DNA of 16,193 bases from an uncultured Collinsella sp. (lineage in GTDB: Bacteria; Actinomycetota; Coriobacteriia; Coriobacteriales; Coriobacteriaceae), in contig CABQLM010000047.1 in assembly GCA_902465105.1 (NCBI GenBank), positions 1 through 16,193 on the forward strand, given 5' to 3'. The stretch's first letter is position 1; each line of letters opens with the position of its first letter. Of this stretch, positions 1-6,576 are shown piece after piece. A program made the translations under genes and the position numbers. The notes beneath the pieces are model-generated. The model ran no database searches. It was not told the origin of the DNA and saw only the letters and a program-made list of their open reading frames with translations.

Positions 1-409
1 TGCCGCAGGACGGGCACTCAAACACGCGCTGGGTCGACTCGCCCTCAAAGGACGCGCCACAGAAGGGGCAGGGAATGCTCACGTGGGTGGACTCTTGGAA
101 CTCCTGGGCCGTGCCGCGGTCTTCCCACACCAGATGCTCCAGAACCGACTGGTTGCGCCAGTGCGAATTGAAGAAATACCAGTCGGGGTCCACCGGAGGC
201 TCGAGCTGCGACACATGGGTGAGCTTAAGCAGTCCATCGACAACCGTCAGCGGCGCATGGCGAATGCCCAGGGCGCTCTTGGGCTCCCCCGCATCGGCCT
301 GCCACGGAATGAGCGTGCCGCAATAGGCGCACTCAAAGCTGCGCTTAGCCTGGTGTGAATACATAGGGCCGCCGCAGTTTTGGCATTTAATGGCAAACAT
401 CTCGTCCAT
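1..409 (-). CDS. Zinc-ribbon protein, C-terminus beyond left edge
   Basis: The reading frame starts at an ATG whose first base is 409 and stays open for 136 codons to the window edge, so the C-terminus is not visible. Two treble-clef-like zinc ribbons are seen: C9/C12 with C27/C30, and C114/C117 with C132/C135, each of the form CxxCG...FECxxCG. Between them is a segment rich in W, F and Y (residues 74-97, including PDWYFF and HLVWED). A strong Shine-Dalgarno AAGGAGG lies at 418-424, eight bases before the start, which fixes the start. The ribbons imply Zn2+ binding and possibly nucleic-acid or protein contacts; the exact role is not recognisable. It is probably a TFIIB-type zinc-ribbon domain protein of the kind often annotated as hypothetical in Coriobacteriia. 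Base composition matches the core genes, so it probably marks the native left flank of the accessory region. Confidence 0.8.
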   Translation of the reverse strand, partial: MDEMFAIKCQNCGGPMYSHQAKRSFECAYCGTLIPWQADAGEPKSALGIRHAPLTVVDGLLKLTHVSQLEPPVDPDWYFFNSHWRNQSVLEHLVWEDRGTAQEFQESTHVSIPCPFCGASFEGESTQRVFECPSCG

Positions 410-625
410 GGAAACGTCCTCCTTAAGCACGGGCCGACACCTTAATTGTGTGGGCACACGCTAAGGCTGTCCATGCCCATGTGGCCCAAAATTGGGCGCC
501 GGAGTGAGCAAAAAAGAGTGGGGTTACGGAGAAGAAGTTGAACCATCGAGGTTCGGTTTGGAGTCCACAAGCATACAGCGTGCAAAGAACAGTAGGCCGC
601 CATGCCCTCGGTGCGGCGGGCAATA

Positions 626-653
626 GAGTCACGCCCGCGCGTACGGGGAACAG
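626..653 (-). repeat. Solo CRISPR-repeat-like unit, type I-E style (degenerate)
   Basis: The last 18 bases (636-653, ending GGGGAACAG) match the unit at 881-908 at 17 of 18 positions. The pattern is that of type I-E repeats read backwards: a GC palindrome (CGCGCGT core) followed by GGGGAACAG. The 5' part (626-635) has diverged, with CACGCC where the other copy has CATCCCC, so the stem is imperfect. It begins only 10 bases beyond the stop codon of the 63-aa gene at 664. No second unit lies at the usual 61-base spacing, so it is not a working array. Confidence 0.55.
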
Positions 654-663
654 AAATTAAAGC

Positions 664-855
664 CTACAGAATGCCGCGCGCCTTTTCATCATCAGCGAAC
701 TTTAGCGCCTCGTCAGCTGTTAACACCTTAACATCGTATCCTTCAATCATGTACTTTGACTGATAAAATGGCACGAGGTTAAGGTCGCACACGGTAAACG
801 CCATACGCATACCAGTAACCTTGTCAAGTGCAATAACCCATCGGAGCTTATCCAT
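664..855 (-). CDS. 63-aa protein of unknown function, bracketed by CRISPR-like repeats
   Basis: This is a small protein with no domain I can name. It begins MDKLRWVIALDKVTG, contains the central hydrophobic stretch MAFTVCDLNLVPFY, and ends with an acidic/basic helix-like segment (ADEALKFADDEKARGIL). There is one Cys and no signal peptide or clear membrane segment, so it is probably cytoplasmic. The start is well supported: AAAGGA lies six to seven bases before the ATG. The gene sits between two direct copies of a type I-E CRISPR-repeat-like sequence, one 25 bases before its start and one 10 bases beyond its stop. No partner gene follows on this strand before the zinc-ribbon gene. A small solo gene in such a setting could be a phage-derived accessory protein, an anti-CRISPR or a toxin/antitoxin part, but nothing in the sequence decides among these. 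Confidence 0.6.
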   Translation of the reverse strand: MDKLRWVIALDKVTGMRMAFTVCDLNLVPFYQSKYMIEGYDVKVLTADEALKFADDEKARGIL

Positions 856-880
856 TACAATTCCTTTCGTTTGGTTTTGA

Positions 881-908
881 GATCATCCCCCGCGCGTGCG
901 GGGAACAG
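881..908 (-). repeat. Solo CRISPR-repeat-like unit, type I-E style
   Basis: The unit reads GATCATC, then a perfect hairpin CCCCGC-GCGT-GCGGGG, then AACAG. This is the shape of type I-E repeats read from the opposite strand, whose transcript strand carries ...GGGGATGATC. Compared with the typical actinobacterial form it has one extra C before the stem. It is in the same orientation as the copy at 626-653, 255 bases away start to start, with the 63-aa gene between. It lies just upstream of that gene's ribosome binding site, so it would be in the 5' untranslated RNA or overlap the promoter. No cas gene is in the window. Confidence 0.6.
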
Positions 909-945
909 GTTATGGTGCTTGGCCAAAATGGGGCGCGTCTCAATT

Positions 946-1003
946 AAAAAAATGGACGGCGATGCTCTTCCCAGGTTCCTAACCCGGGGGTGCTCGCCGT
1001 CCA
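946..1003 (-). terminator. Strong intrinsic terminator, minus strand, no gene in front
   Basis: A 10-bp perfect stem (953-962 with 994-1003) encloses a second hairpin (971-977 with 981-987). The inner helix pairs fully only in minus-strand RNA, where a G-U replaces the A-C mismatch of the plus strand. On the minus strand it is followed by seven T (946-952). So it should stop transcripts moving right to left. The only DNA in front of it is the roughly 160-base gap before the divergent gene at 1167, so it either ends a small RNA or is left over from a lost gene. Confidence 0.7.
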
Positions 1004-1122
1004 AGACAAATCTACCACATCGGGACGCGGCGGAACGGCAGACGCGCGTGCCTCAGGTGCACGTGCGAGAAACAGGGTGCATTTGCGTTTACGGTTTCGC
1101 TCTCCAGATGTTACCCCAGGAA

Positions 1123-1128
1123 TATAAT
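1123..1128 (+). promoter_or_regulatory. -10 box of the promoter for the 545-aa gene
   Basis: A perfect TATAAT lies 39 bases before the ATG at 1167, in an AT-rich patch (1119-1138). No good -35 is visible: at 16 to 18 bases spacing only TCTCCA or similar is found. The gene also has AAGGAG at 1154-1159, seven bases before its ATG. Together these suggest that the gene is expressed from its own promoter. The same patch read on the minus strand gives TATATT, so weak divergent transcription is possible. Confidence 0.5.
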
Positions 1129-1166
1129 TTGCTATATCGACTACTGTTCCGCTAAGGAGTGCGATT

Positions 1167-2804
1167 ATGCTCGACCTAGACCGTACGATGTTCTTCAAGG
1201 CCAAGTTTGATGTTGCCGAGAACTCAGATGGTGATGCCCTTTGGTCGGTGATTATGTGCCTCAAGCGCTGGTCGCTAAAGAAAGCGCGATACGGCGACTA
1301 TCGACTTCCATCCGAGCCGCACGCATGGAGTGAACTCAAACATGGGGACAAGATCGTGGCTGACGGCGCGAACGTCAGCCTCTTCTCGTGCATGCATCGC
1401 GAGGGTGACGTTTACACGTGGGCGTGCCAACATTCCGAGGTATCCCGTAAAATCGGGTGCGCTCCTAGGGAGTGGACTACCGAGATTGGATTCGAGGGTC
1501 ACACCAGGAGCAGCGGCACGGTTTCGATTATCACGATATACAGCGACGTTCCCGGCTTCCTCGGGCCGCTCCAGGAGACGCCGAGCCCGACCATTCCAGG
1601 CCTTGTCAGGTTCCTCGCGAACGACGATCAGCTTACCTGCACCGTCGACGGGTGCCCCCTAAGCCTCGAGCCAATCGAGTTTGAGATTGATGGGTGCGCT
1701 GCCCTATACGAGAAGATAGCAAACCCTGCTCGCGAGGTGCCCGTAATCGTCTGCGCCCCGTCGCACGGCGGAAGGCTATCCCTCGATCCGGAAACCATCG
1801 TTAGACAGCTCGGACCCAACGCGCTCGTCTACTTCACCCGCAATTGCGAGGCAATGAACGCGTTGAACGCGCTTTTCCCCGCAAACGACCTCGGATGTTT
1901 CGGAGGAGCGGTTCGCATATACGCCGCACGCCCCGACTTCACCGATCCTTCCGACTCGTATAAGCACCGCTACTTCTCCACGACGCAGATTCGCGAGCAT
2001 GGTATCGATTACCACTACGCGATTCTCAGGCGGGCCCTCGCTGAGGACGTGCATTTCTGGGAGACCTCGATTCGCATTGATGACGTGAAGCGCCTGAATA
2101 GGCATTCGCACCGCGAACGCGACACGGCGAAGCGCATGACGGAAATCGAGAGCGCGGCGATCGATCAGCTCACCGCTATGTTTGACGAAGTAGACGAGAG
2201 AGCAGAAAGCGCCGAGACTGACCGTGACAGATTGAAGGACGAGCTCACCGAGTGCAGAAACCGACTCCGTGACGCCGACGCGAGAATCGCCGCATACGAA
2301 CACTCCTTCTCCTCGCAGAGGGACTGCAGTCTCGCTCGCGCTCTCGACGAACATCCACAGCTCAACCTCACGACAATCGCAAAACTTTTCGTTGAGGCAT
2401 ATCCGGACAGGCTGGATTTCTCCGCGCGCGGATGGGAGTCTCTCGAGGGGTGCGTCACGGCTCCGGACGTGTTCTGGCACGCGCTGCACTGCATGTGCAC
2501 TGTCCTGCACCCGCTGTACTCCGAGCGCGGAGCGGGAATCGCAAAGGCGTTTCGCGAGCGGACGAGGCTCTCTCTATCGTTCAAGGAGAGCGAGACGACG
2601 AGGAAGAACGCCGCTCTCATGCGGCAGCGCGAGGATACTTATGAGGGAAGACCGCTAATCATCGAACCGCACATTCGCTCCGGCACCGGCGACCCGAACA
2701 GCCCCAAATTCGTGCACATCTATTTCAACCGTGACGAGAAGACCGGACGGCTCGTCATCGGCGCGACCCAGCATCTCGATACGTCCACGACCCCCAAGCT
2801 GTAA
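1167..2804 (+). CDS. 545-aa coiled-coil protein of unknown function, defence-island candidate
   Basis: I do not recognise a named domain. The N-terminal third (1-140) is mixed alpha/beta with many W and C. Residues about 175-265 read as alternating strands and helices, including VPVIVCAPSHGG, ALVYFTRN and a GGAVRIYAARPDF strand. Residues about 318-380 form a highly charged heptad-like coiled coil (ESAETDRDRLKDELTECRNR). The rest (about 395-545) is a compact C-terminal domain ending in FVHIYFNRDEKTGRLVIGATQHL. There is no signal peptide, membrane span, Walker motif or obvious nuclease motif. From memory, similar GAVRIY and HIYF...VIG..HL patterns occur in uncharacterised coiled-coil proteins beside restriction and other defence genes; this is recollection, not a search. 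It has a clear promoter box and ribosome binding site and an intact frame. Its GC is near the host's, unlike the GHKL gene downstream, and an IS remnant separates the two, so they are probably not one operon. Confidence 0.75.
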   Translation: MLDLDRTMFFKAKFDVAENSDGDALWSVIMCLKRWSLKKARYGDYRLPSEPHAWSELKHGDKIVADGANVSLFSCMHREGDVYTWACQHSEVSRKIGCAPREWTTEIGFEGHTRSSGTVSIITIYSDVPGFLGPLQETPSPTIPGLVRFLANDDQLTCTVDGCPLSLEPIEFEIDGCAALYEKIANPAREVPVIVCAPSHGGRLSLDPETIVRQLGPNALVYFTRNCEAMNALNALFPANDLGCFGGAVRIYAARPDFTDPSDSYKHRYFSTTQIREHGIDYHYAILRRALAEDVHFWETSIRIDDVKRLNRHSHRERDTAKRMTEIESAAIDQLTAMFDEVDERAESAETDRDRLKDELTECRNRLRDADARIAAYEHSFSSQRDCSLARALDEHPQLNLTTIAKLFVEAYPDRLDFSARGWESLEGCVTAPDVFWHALHCMCTVLHPLYSERGAGIAKAFRERTRLSLSFKESETTRKNAALMRQREDTYEGRPLIIEPHIRSGTGDPNSPKFVHIYFNRDEKTGRLVIGATQHLDTSTTPKL

Positions 2805-2810
2805 CTGAGC

Positions 2811-3018
2811 TGTACCGTATTCCTGAACACTTGACTTAGAGGAATGGCGTTAAGCGGCGATAATCGTTTCAGCGCCAAAAAGAAAGGAGTGTTCAGCCAT
2901 GGCAGACAGGCCCTCTTGCACAGCGGAGTACCGCACCGAGACCGCAGACTTCGCCATCGCGCCGGAGAAGTCCATCGCCCAGGCGACCTCCGGCCTCGGC
3001 ATGGTAGTGTCGCGATAA
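2811..3018 (+). mobile_element. Truncated IS3-type element, left end only
   Basis: The likely left tip is TGTACCGTATTCCTGAACAC at 2811, six bases after the stop of the 545-aa gene. The start of an OrfA-like frame lies 88 bases in, a normal distance for IS3-family elements. I find no matching inverted repeat to the right and no OrfB, so all but about 200 bases is gone. The break is near 3010, where base composition drops sharply, just before the GHKL gene. Confidence 0.5.
2899..3018 (+). pseudogene. N-terminal remnant of IS3-family OrfA transposase
   Basis: A 39-codon frame preceded by AAAGGAG at 2883-2889. The peptide starts MADRPSCTAEYRTETADFAI and continues with PEKSIAQATSGLG. This matches the start of IS3 OrfA proteins, whose N-terminal helix-turn-helix usually reads like YTAEYRRETV...GKPIAQVARELG. 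After GLG the frame runs into MVVSR and a stop, where an intact OrfA would continue through the recognition helix to about 100 residues. It is therefore a broken gene, not a small protein gene. Confidence 0.55.
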
Positions 3019-3055
3019 TAAGTATTTTCTATTCGGAAAACAGAAAGGGTAATAA

Positions 3056-4762
3056 ATGAGCGAGCCAAAAAAGGTCGATTTTCTCAAATCATCAATCAAT
3101 TCACTGCGACATTCGATCCGCGATATTGATGATAGCTACAACAATTTTTGGGATATATTCGCTGAACTTGCCCAGAACTCAGTCGATGCAATTAACGAGA
3201 CTGGAAAAAGCGGAAACATTGACATCAAAATTGACTGCCAAAAACGTAATGTCACCATTAGAGACACAGGCTGTGGCATTTCTGCTGATAGGCTTCCGCA
3301 GCTGCTCAACTTATTTTCTACCGGAAAATCTGATGACCCTTTGTCCATCGGCGAAAAGGGTGTGGGATTGAAATATGTTCTCTTCCAAAGTTCCAAGTTT
3401 ATTATTGAGACATCGGATGGCAAGACCGCTGCAAGGGCTACTGTTGTAGATGCCAGCACTTGGAAGAAACAGACGAATGAAACTCCTCTATTGTTGGAGC
3501 AAGAATCATTGGAAGCCAACGGGAATAGCTATACAAAGATTCAGGTATTAGGCATCGAAGAACGCGCTGATGAAGAGGACGTTTTCGCTCTCAGCTATCC
3601 CCAGATGGTCTTTGTCCTTAGGACAAAGACGGCTATCGGGAACACAAAAGCACTCTGGGACGATGTTCTCGATATAAAAGTTCATCTTGAGATGACTGAC
3701 ATTAATGGAGTTTGCAATTCCGAGACAATACCTTACAAGTATCTGACGCCAATTGAGAAATTGACGACAAAGGATTTCATCACGACGCAAGACTTTGATG
3801 AATGGAATACCTCTGATCGGGATGACACGCAGAAACGAAACAAGCTCCGGGACAAGCTAATCGTATCGAGTAACAGTCATTTGATGCACAACAATAGAGA
3901 GCTGAAGTATTGGGCTTGCTTCGTTCCTAGTCGAAAAACATGGGACCAGATAGATATAATCAACAAACTTGCAACCGAGGAAAACCTGGACGATCGGAAT
4001 TGGATGCAAACTTGGAATTATCTATTGTTCAACGGAAATATTACAGCTGCTACAAAGGGCATGCCTACCGCAATTACCGTTACCCCTCCATCTGTTGGCA
4101 ACGCAGGATATTTGCCCAACTTTTTTATCATCTTTGAGGACGATAGTCTGAAGTTCGATATTGGTCGTAAATCTTTTAGAGGAAAAACTTCGAATATATA
4201 TCGTGAGGAAGCTAAACAAGTATTTAATAAGTTTGCAAAACTTGCAAAATACTCCGCTGGAGCGTTACCTGCTCATGCAACTACTTTCAATAGAGAAGAA
4301 ATATTTGATAAGATAAAAAATAAGCAGGATTTACATTCCTCCAAGGTAAAGTTTCAGAAGAATCCTTATGACCAGGAAGCTTCTGTTGTTGCTATATTTT
4401 TCGAACTAATTGGGTCGGGAGATATCACTGGCATTGACCCCATGTATATGGGATACCAAAACAAATACGATCTTTATGCACGCGTGAATGACAGAACTAC
4501 AATTATTGAATTCAAATCACATCTCAGAAATATTATCAGCGATTTTTCTGATTACACAAAGATCTTCGATGAGATGGACTACATCGTATGTTGGGATGTC
4601 AACGATCAGGATACTGCCAAATTAAAGGATGAAGGGATAGAGGTTGAAAAATATGAACCCAGTGGGTTCAGCGAGAATAATTTGCCTAGTTGTGTGACCC
4701 ACACTATGAGCATCACTAACGTAACGCCAATTTATATCATTGACTTAAAGCAACTTGTGTAA
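3056..4762 (+). CDS. GHKL (Hsp90/MutL/MORC-type) ATPase fused to PD-(D/E)XK nuclease-like domain
   Basis: A 568-aa protein. The N-terminal GHKL ATPase shows the N box E37-LAQNSVDA (N41 Mg2+ ligand, D44), the G1 box D70-TGCGIS and the G2 lid GEKGVGLK (99-106). The middle part (about 195-390) should be the S5-like transducer domain; GRKS at 370-373 could be its ATP-contacting lysine. The C-terminus (about 430-520) looks like a restriction-type nuclease fold: a helix with E441, then D472 in KYDLYA, E485-F-K487 in IIEFKS, and a following strand DYIVCWDVN. GHKL-S5-nuclease proteins of the MORC type are known from bacterial restriction and phage-defence settings. Its DNA is clearly AT-rich compared with the rest of the window and rich in A/T-ending codons, which points to horizontal transfer. 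A modest AAAGGG precedes the ATG by about seven bases. Likely role: ATP-gated nucleic-acid cleavage in defence; not proven by sequence. Confidence 0.85.
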   Translation: MSEPKKVDFLKSSINSLRHSIRDIDDSYNNFWDIFAELAQNSVDAINETGKSGNIDIKIDCQKRNVTIRDTGCGISADRLPQLLNLFSTGKSDDPLSIGEKGVGLKYVLFQSSKFIIETSDGKTAARATVVDASTWKKQTNETPLLLEQESLEANGNSYTKIQVLGIEERADEEDVFALSYPQMVFVLRTKTAIGNTKALWDDVLDIKVHLEMTDINGVCNSETIPYKYLTPIEKLTTKDFITTQDFDEWNTSDRDDTQKRNKLRDKLIVSSNSHLMHNNRELKYWACFVPSRKTWDQIDIINKLATEENLDDRNWMQTWNYLLFNGNITAATKGMPTAITVTPPSVGNAGYLPNFFIIFEDDSLKFDIGRKSFRGKTSNIYREEAKQVFNKFAKLAKYSAGALPAHATTFNREEIFDKIKNKQDLHSSKVKFQKNPYDQEASVVAIFFELIGSGDITGIDPMYMGYQNKYDLYARVNDRTTIIEFKSHLRNIISDFSDYTKIFDEMDYIVCWDVNDQDTAKLKDEGIEVEKYEPSGFSENNLPSCVTHTMSITNVTPIYIIDLKQLV

Positions 4763-5066
4763 CCAGCGATTCTTTAGCTTAACACAAGCTATCCAGCAAT
4801 GTGGATTACTGGTCAAGAAGGGTTCCCAATGGTTGGGATTTAGCAAGTGTTTAACACGTGCTTCCTAAACATCAGCATTATTGATGCAATTTGCGACAAC
4901 ACAAGCGTCAGAAAGGTACAAACCGCTCGACCAGTTAGATCGACACTGCTCCAAAACAAAGGACGGTAGATACATGGCAATCAAATAAAAAGGAACGGCA
5001 CCGAAAACCTCAAAAGTAGAGGGCAGCATACTGTTCCAAATTTGCATGATAGCAGCGCAAATCGTC
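4763..5066. other. Intergenic AT-rich stretch, no supported gene
   Basis: About 300 bases after the GHKL gene with no supported gene. There are short open stretches in all frames, but none has a ribosome binding site or recognisable peptide. A small hairpin (TCCCAA-TGG-TTGGGA, 4824-4838) lacks a T-run. The base composition stays low until about 5060 and then returns to host level, so the right edge of the transferred DNA probably lies here. No tRNA or clear attachment repeat was seen. Confidence 0.5.
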
Positions 5067-5094
5067 AAGGGCCACCTACGGGTGGCCCTTTTCA
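5067..5094 (+). terminator. Intrinsic terminator
   Basis: A perfect 10-bp stem AAGGGCCACC / GGTGGCCCTT closes on a stable TACG tetraloop (5077-5080) and runs into TTTT. Since the arms begin with AA and end with TT, it could work in both directions. It lies 300 bases after the GHKL gene and may have served a native gene displaced by the island. Confidence 0.8.
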
Positions 5095-5217
5095 TGCCGA
5101 ATCTCGCGCCCATTTTTTAATAGCTATCGGCAAACGTAGTGGCAAGGGACCCGCTGCCCCTTTCGACCCGCGTCACTGGTTAGCTCGGACAGACCATTGC
5201 TGCATTTTCTGAGCATC

Positions 5218-5247
5218 GGGACATAGCTCGTTCGCACAGGCTACACT
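5218..5247 (+). promoter_or_regulatory. Possible promoter of the CDF transporter gene
   Basis: GGGACA at 5218-5223 and TACACT at 5242-5247 are 18 bases apart; each matches four of six consensus bases. They lie about 40 bases before the ATG at 5285. No metal-responsive operator or riboswitch fold was recognised in the leader. Confidence 0.3.
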
Positions 5248-5284
5248 ATCCCCTTAACCATGATTGTGTGTGAGGACGATCGCC

Positions 5285-6466
5285 ATGCTATTTGTTCATC
5301 GACTGGTACATAAACTCGTTCCCGGCAGCGAGGGCAAGCCGGTCGATGCCTCCTGCCGCACCAACGCGGGCTTTGCCGCAAGCCTCATTTGCATTGGCCT
5401 CAACATCACCCTGTGCCTGACCAAGGGCATCGCGGGCTTGCTCGCCGGCTCTGTCTCGCTTGTCGCCGACGCCTTCAACAACCTCTCCGACGCCTCGAGC
5501 AACATCGTGAGTCTGCTCGGGTTCCGCCTTGCCAGCCGCCCGGCCGACGAAGGCCACCCCTATGGCCACGGCCGCTACGAGTACCTCGCCGGCTTGGTTG
5601 TCGCCGTCCTCGTTTGTGCCGTCGGCATCAACCTAATCCTGGAGTCGGTCACCAAGATCATCAAGCCCTCCCCCACCGCGTATTCGGCGCTCTCCATGGC
5701 AGCCCTTGTCCTGTCCATGCTCGTCAAGTTTTGGATGGCGGCGTTCAACCGCACGCTGGGCAACCGCATCGACTCGGAGACGCTCATCGCCACGGCGCAG
5801 GATTCCAAAAACGACGTCATTGCCTCGGCCTCGGTCCTGGCCGCAGCGCTTGTTTCGCAGACGACCGGCTTTGACCTCGATGGCTGGGCGGGCCTGGGCG
5901 TGGGCATCTTTATCTGCATCAGCGGCATGGGCCTGGTGCGCGACGCCATCAGCCCGCTGTTGGGACAAGCGCCCGACCCCAAGCTCGTCCAGGCAATCCG
6001 CGACAAAATCATGTCGTATCCGCAGGTCCTAGGCACGCACGATCTCATGGTGCACGACTACGGCCCCGGCCGCCAGTTTGCCAGCGCACACGTGGAAATG
6101 CCCGGCGAGGGCGATGCCTTTGAGCACCACGAGATTCTGGACACCATCGAACACGACATCAAGCATCAGATGGGCATCGACATCACGCTACACTGCGACC
6201 CCATCGCCACCACCGGCGACGACCTGCGTGGCTGGGTCAAGCGCGGCATAGCGCAAATCGACCCCACGCTCTCCATCCATGACCTGCACGAACACGACGG
6301 GTTCGTTTCGTTTGACCTGGTGCGCCCCGACGGCTTTGACATATCCGACGAGGAGCTGCTGGAGCTCGTCACGCGCATCGTGCACGAGCGCCGGCCCGAT
6401 GTCTCGTGCGTCGTCACATTTGACTCGGGCTTCAGCTCGCCCGACCGTCCGGCCGAACAGCTGTAA
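5285..6466 (+). CDS. Cation diffusion facilitator, putative Mn2+ efflux transporter (MntE-like)
   Basis: A 393-aa inner-membrane metal/proton antiporter. The CDF signature is clear: GSVSLVADAFNNLSDA in TM2 and HPYGHGRYEYLAG (91-103) before TM3. The transport-site residues read N65xxxD69 in TM2 and D173xxxD177 in TM5. This ND-DD set is the one reported for manganese CDFs such as Streptococcus pneumoniae MntE, while zinc members have HxxxD pairs. The length also fits MntE (about 394) rather than the usual 300, because two ferredoxin-like cytoplasmic domains follow the membrane part (about 231-305 and 311-385; compare LGTHDLMVHD with LSIHDLHEHD). The ATG at 5285 is preferred over a TTG at 5264, because GAGGA sits eight bases before it. 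It is monocistronic and converges with the next gene through a shared terminator. Substrate is an inference from the motif. Confidence 0.85.
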   Translation: MLFVHRLVHKLVPGSEGKPVDASCRTNAGFAASLICIGLNITLCLTKGIAGLLAGSVSLVADAFNNLSDASSNIVSLLGFRLASRPADEGHPYGHGRYEYLAGLVVAVLVCAVGINLILESVTKIIKPSPTAYSALSMAALVLSMLVKFWMAAFNRTLGNRIDSETLIATAQDSKNDVIASASVLAAALVSQTTGFDLDGWAGLGVGIFICISGMGLVRDAISPLLGQAPDPKLVQAIRDKIMSYPQVLGTHDLMVHDYGPGRQFASAHVEMPGEGDAFEHHEILDTIEHDIKHQMGIDITLHCDPIATTGDDLRGWVKRGIAQIDPTLSIHDLHEHDGFVSFDLVRPDGFDISDEELLELVTRIVHERRPDVSCVVTFDSGFSSPDRPAEQL

Positions 6467-6474
6467 TCGACAGC

Positions 6475-6544
6475 AAAACGGGACGCAGGACCGCCGACCA
6501 ACGCGCCCATGCGCCCGGTCACGCGATCCTACGTCCCGTTTTTG
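6475..6544. terminator. Bidirectional terminator between convergent genes
   Basis: Arms 6475-6490 (AAAACGGGACGCAGGA) and 6527-6542 pair over 16 positions with one mismatch. The plus strand ends in TTTTTGTTT and the minus strand in TTTT, so both the transporter gene and the gene converging from the right can end here. The 36-base loop can form a further small stem. Confidence 0.75.
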
Positions 6545-6576
6545 TTTGCACCGCTAAGGCTCTAGCCGCTCGGCCG

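Noticed and set aside
484..497. Palindrome GCCCAA-AA-TTGGGC as an operator for the zinc-ribbon gene
   Set aside because: Position is plausible, but a single 6-base dyad in GC-rich DNA is weak evidence and no promoter could be placed around it.
626..908. A working CRISPR array
   Set aside because: Only two units are present, 255 bases apart, one of them degenerate, with a gene instead of spacers and no cas genes in view.
871..1264. Short frames on both strands around the orphan terminator (plus 871-1155, minus 944-1264)
   Set aside because: Both read straight through the long hairpin, and the minus one starts inside the 545-aa gene. No ribosome binding site was found.
1776..2510. 244-codon minus-strand frame inside the 545-aa gene
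   Set aside because: The plus-strand frame has the promoter, ribosome binding site and a coherent coiled coil; the minus-strand peptide has none of these.
4865..5113. 82-codon minus-strand frame after the GHKL gene
   Set aside because: It begins beyond the terminator stem at 5067-5090 and has no ribosome binding site; the peptide is not recognisable.
4740..5263. tRNA gene or attachment site at the right edge of the island
   Set aside because: No cloverleaf or GTTCRA-type loop and no direct repeat matching the left edge was found by eye.
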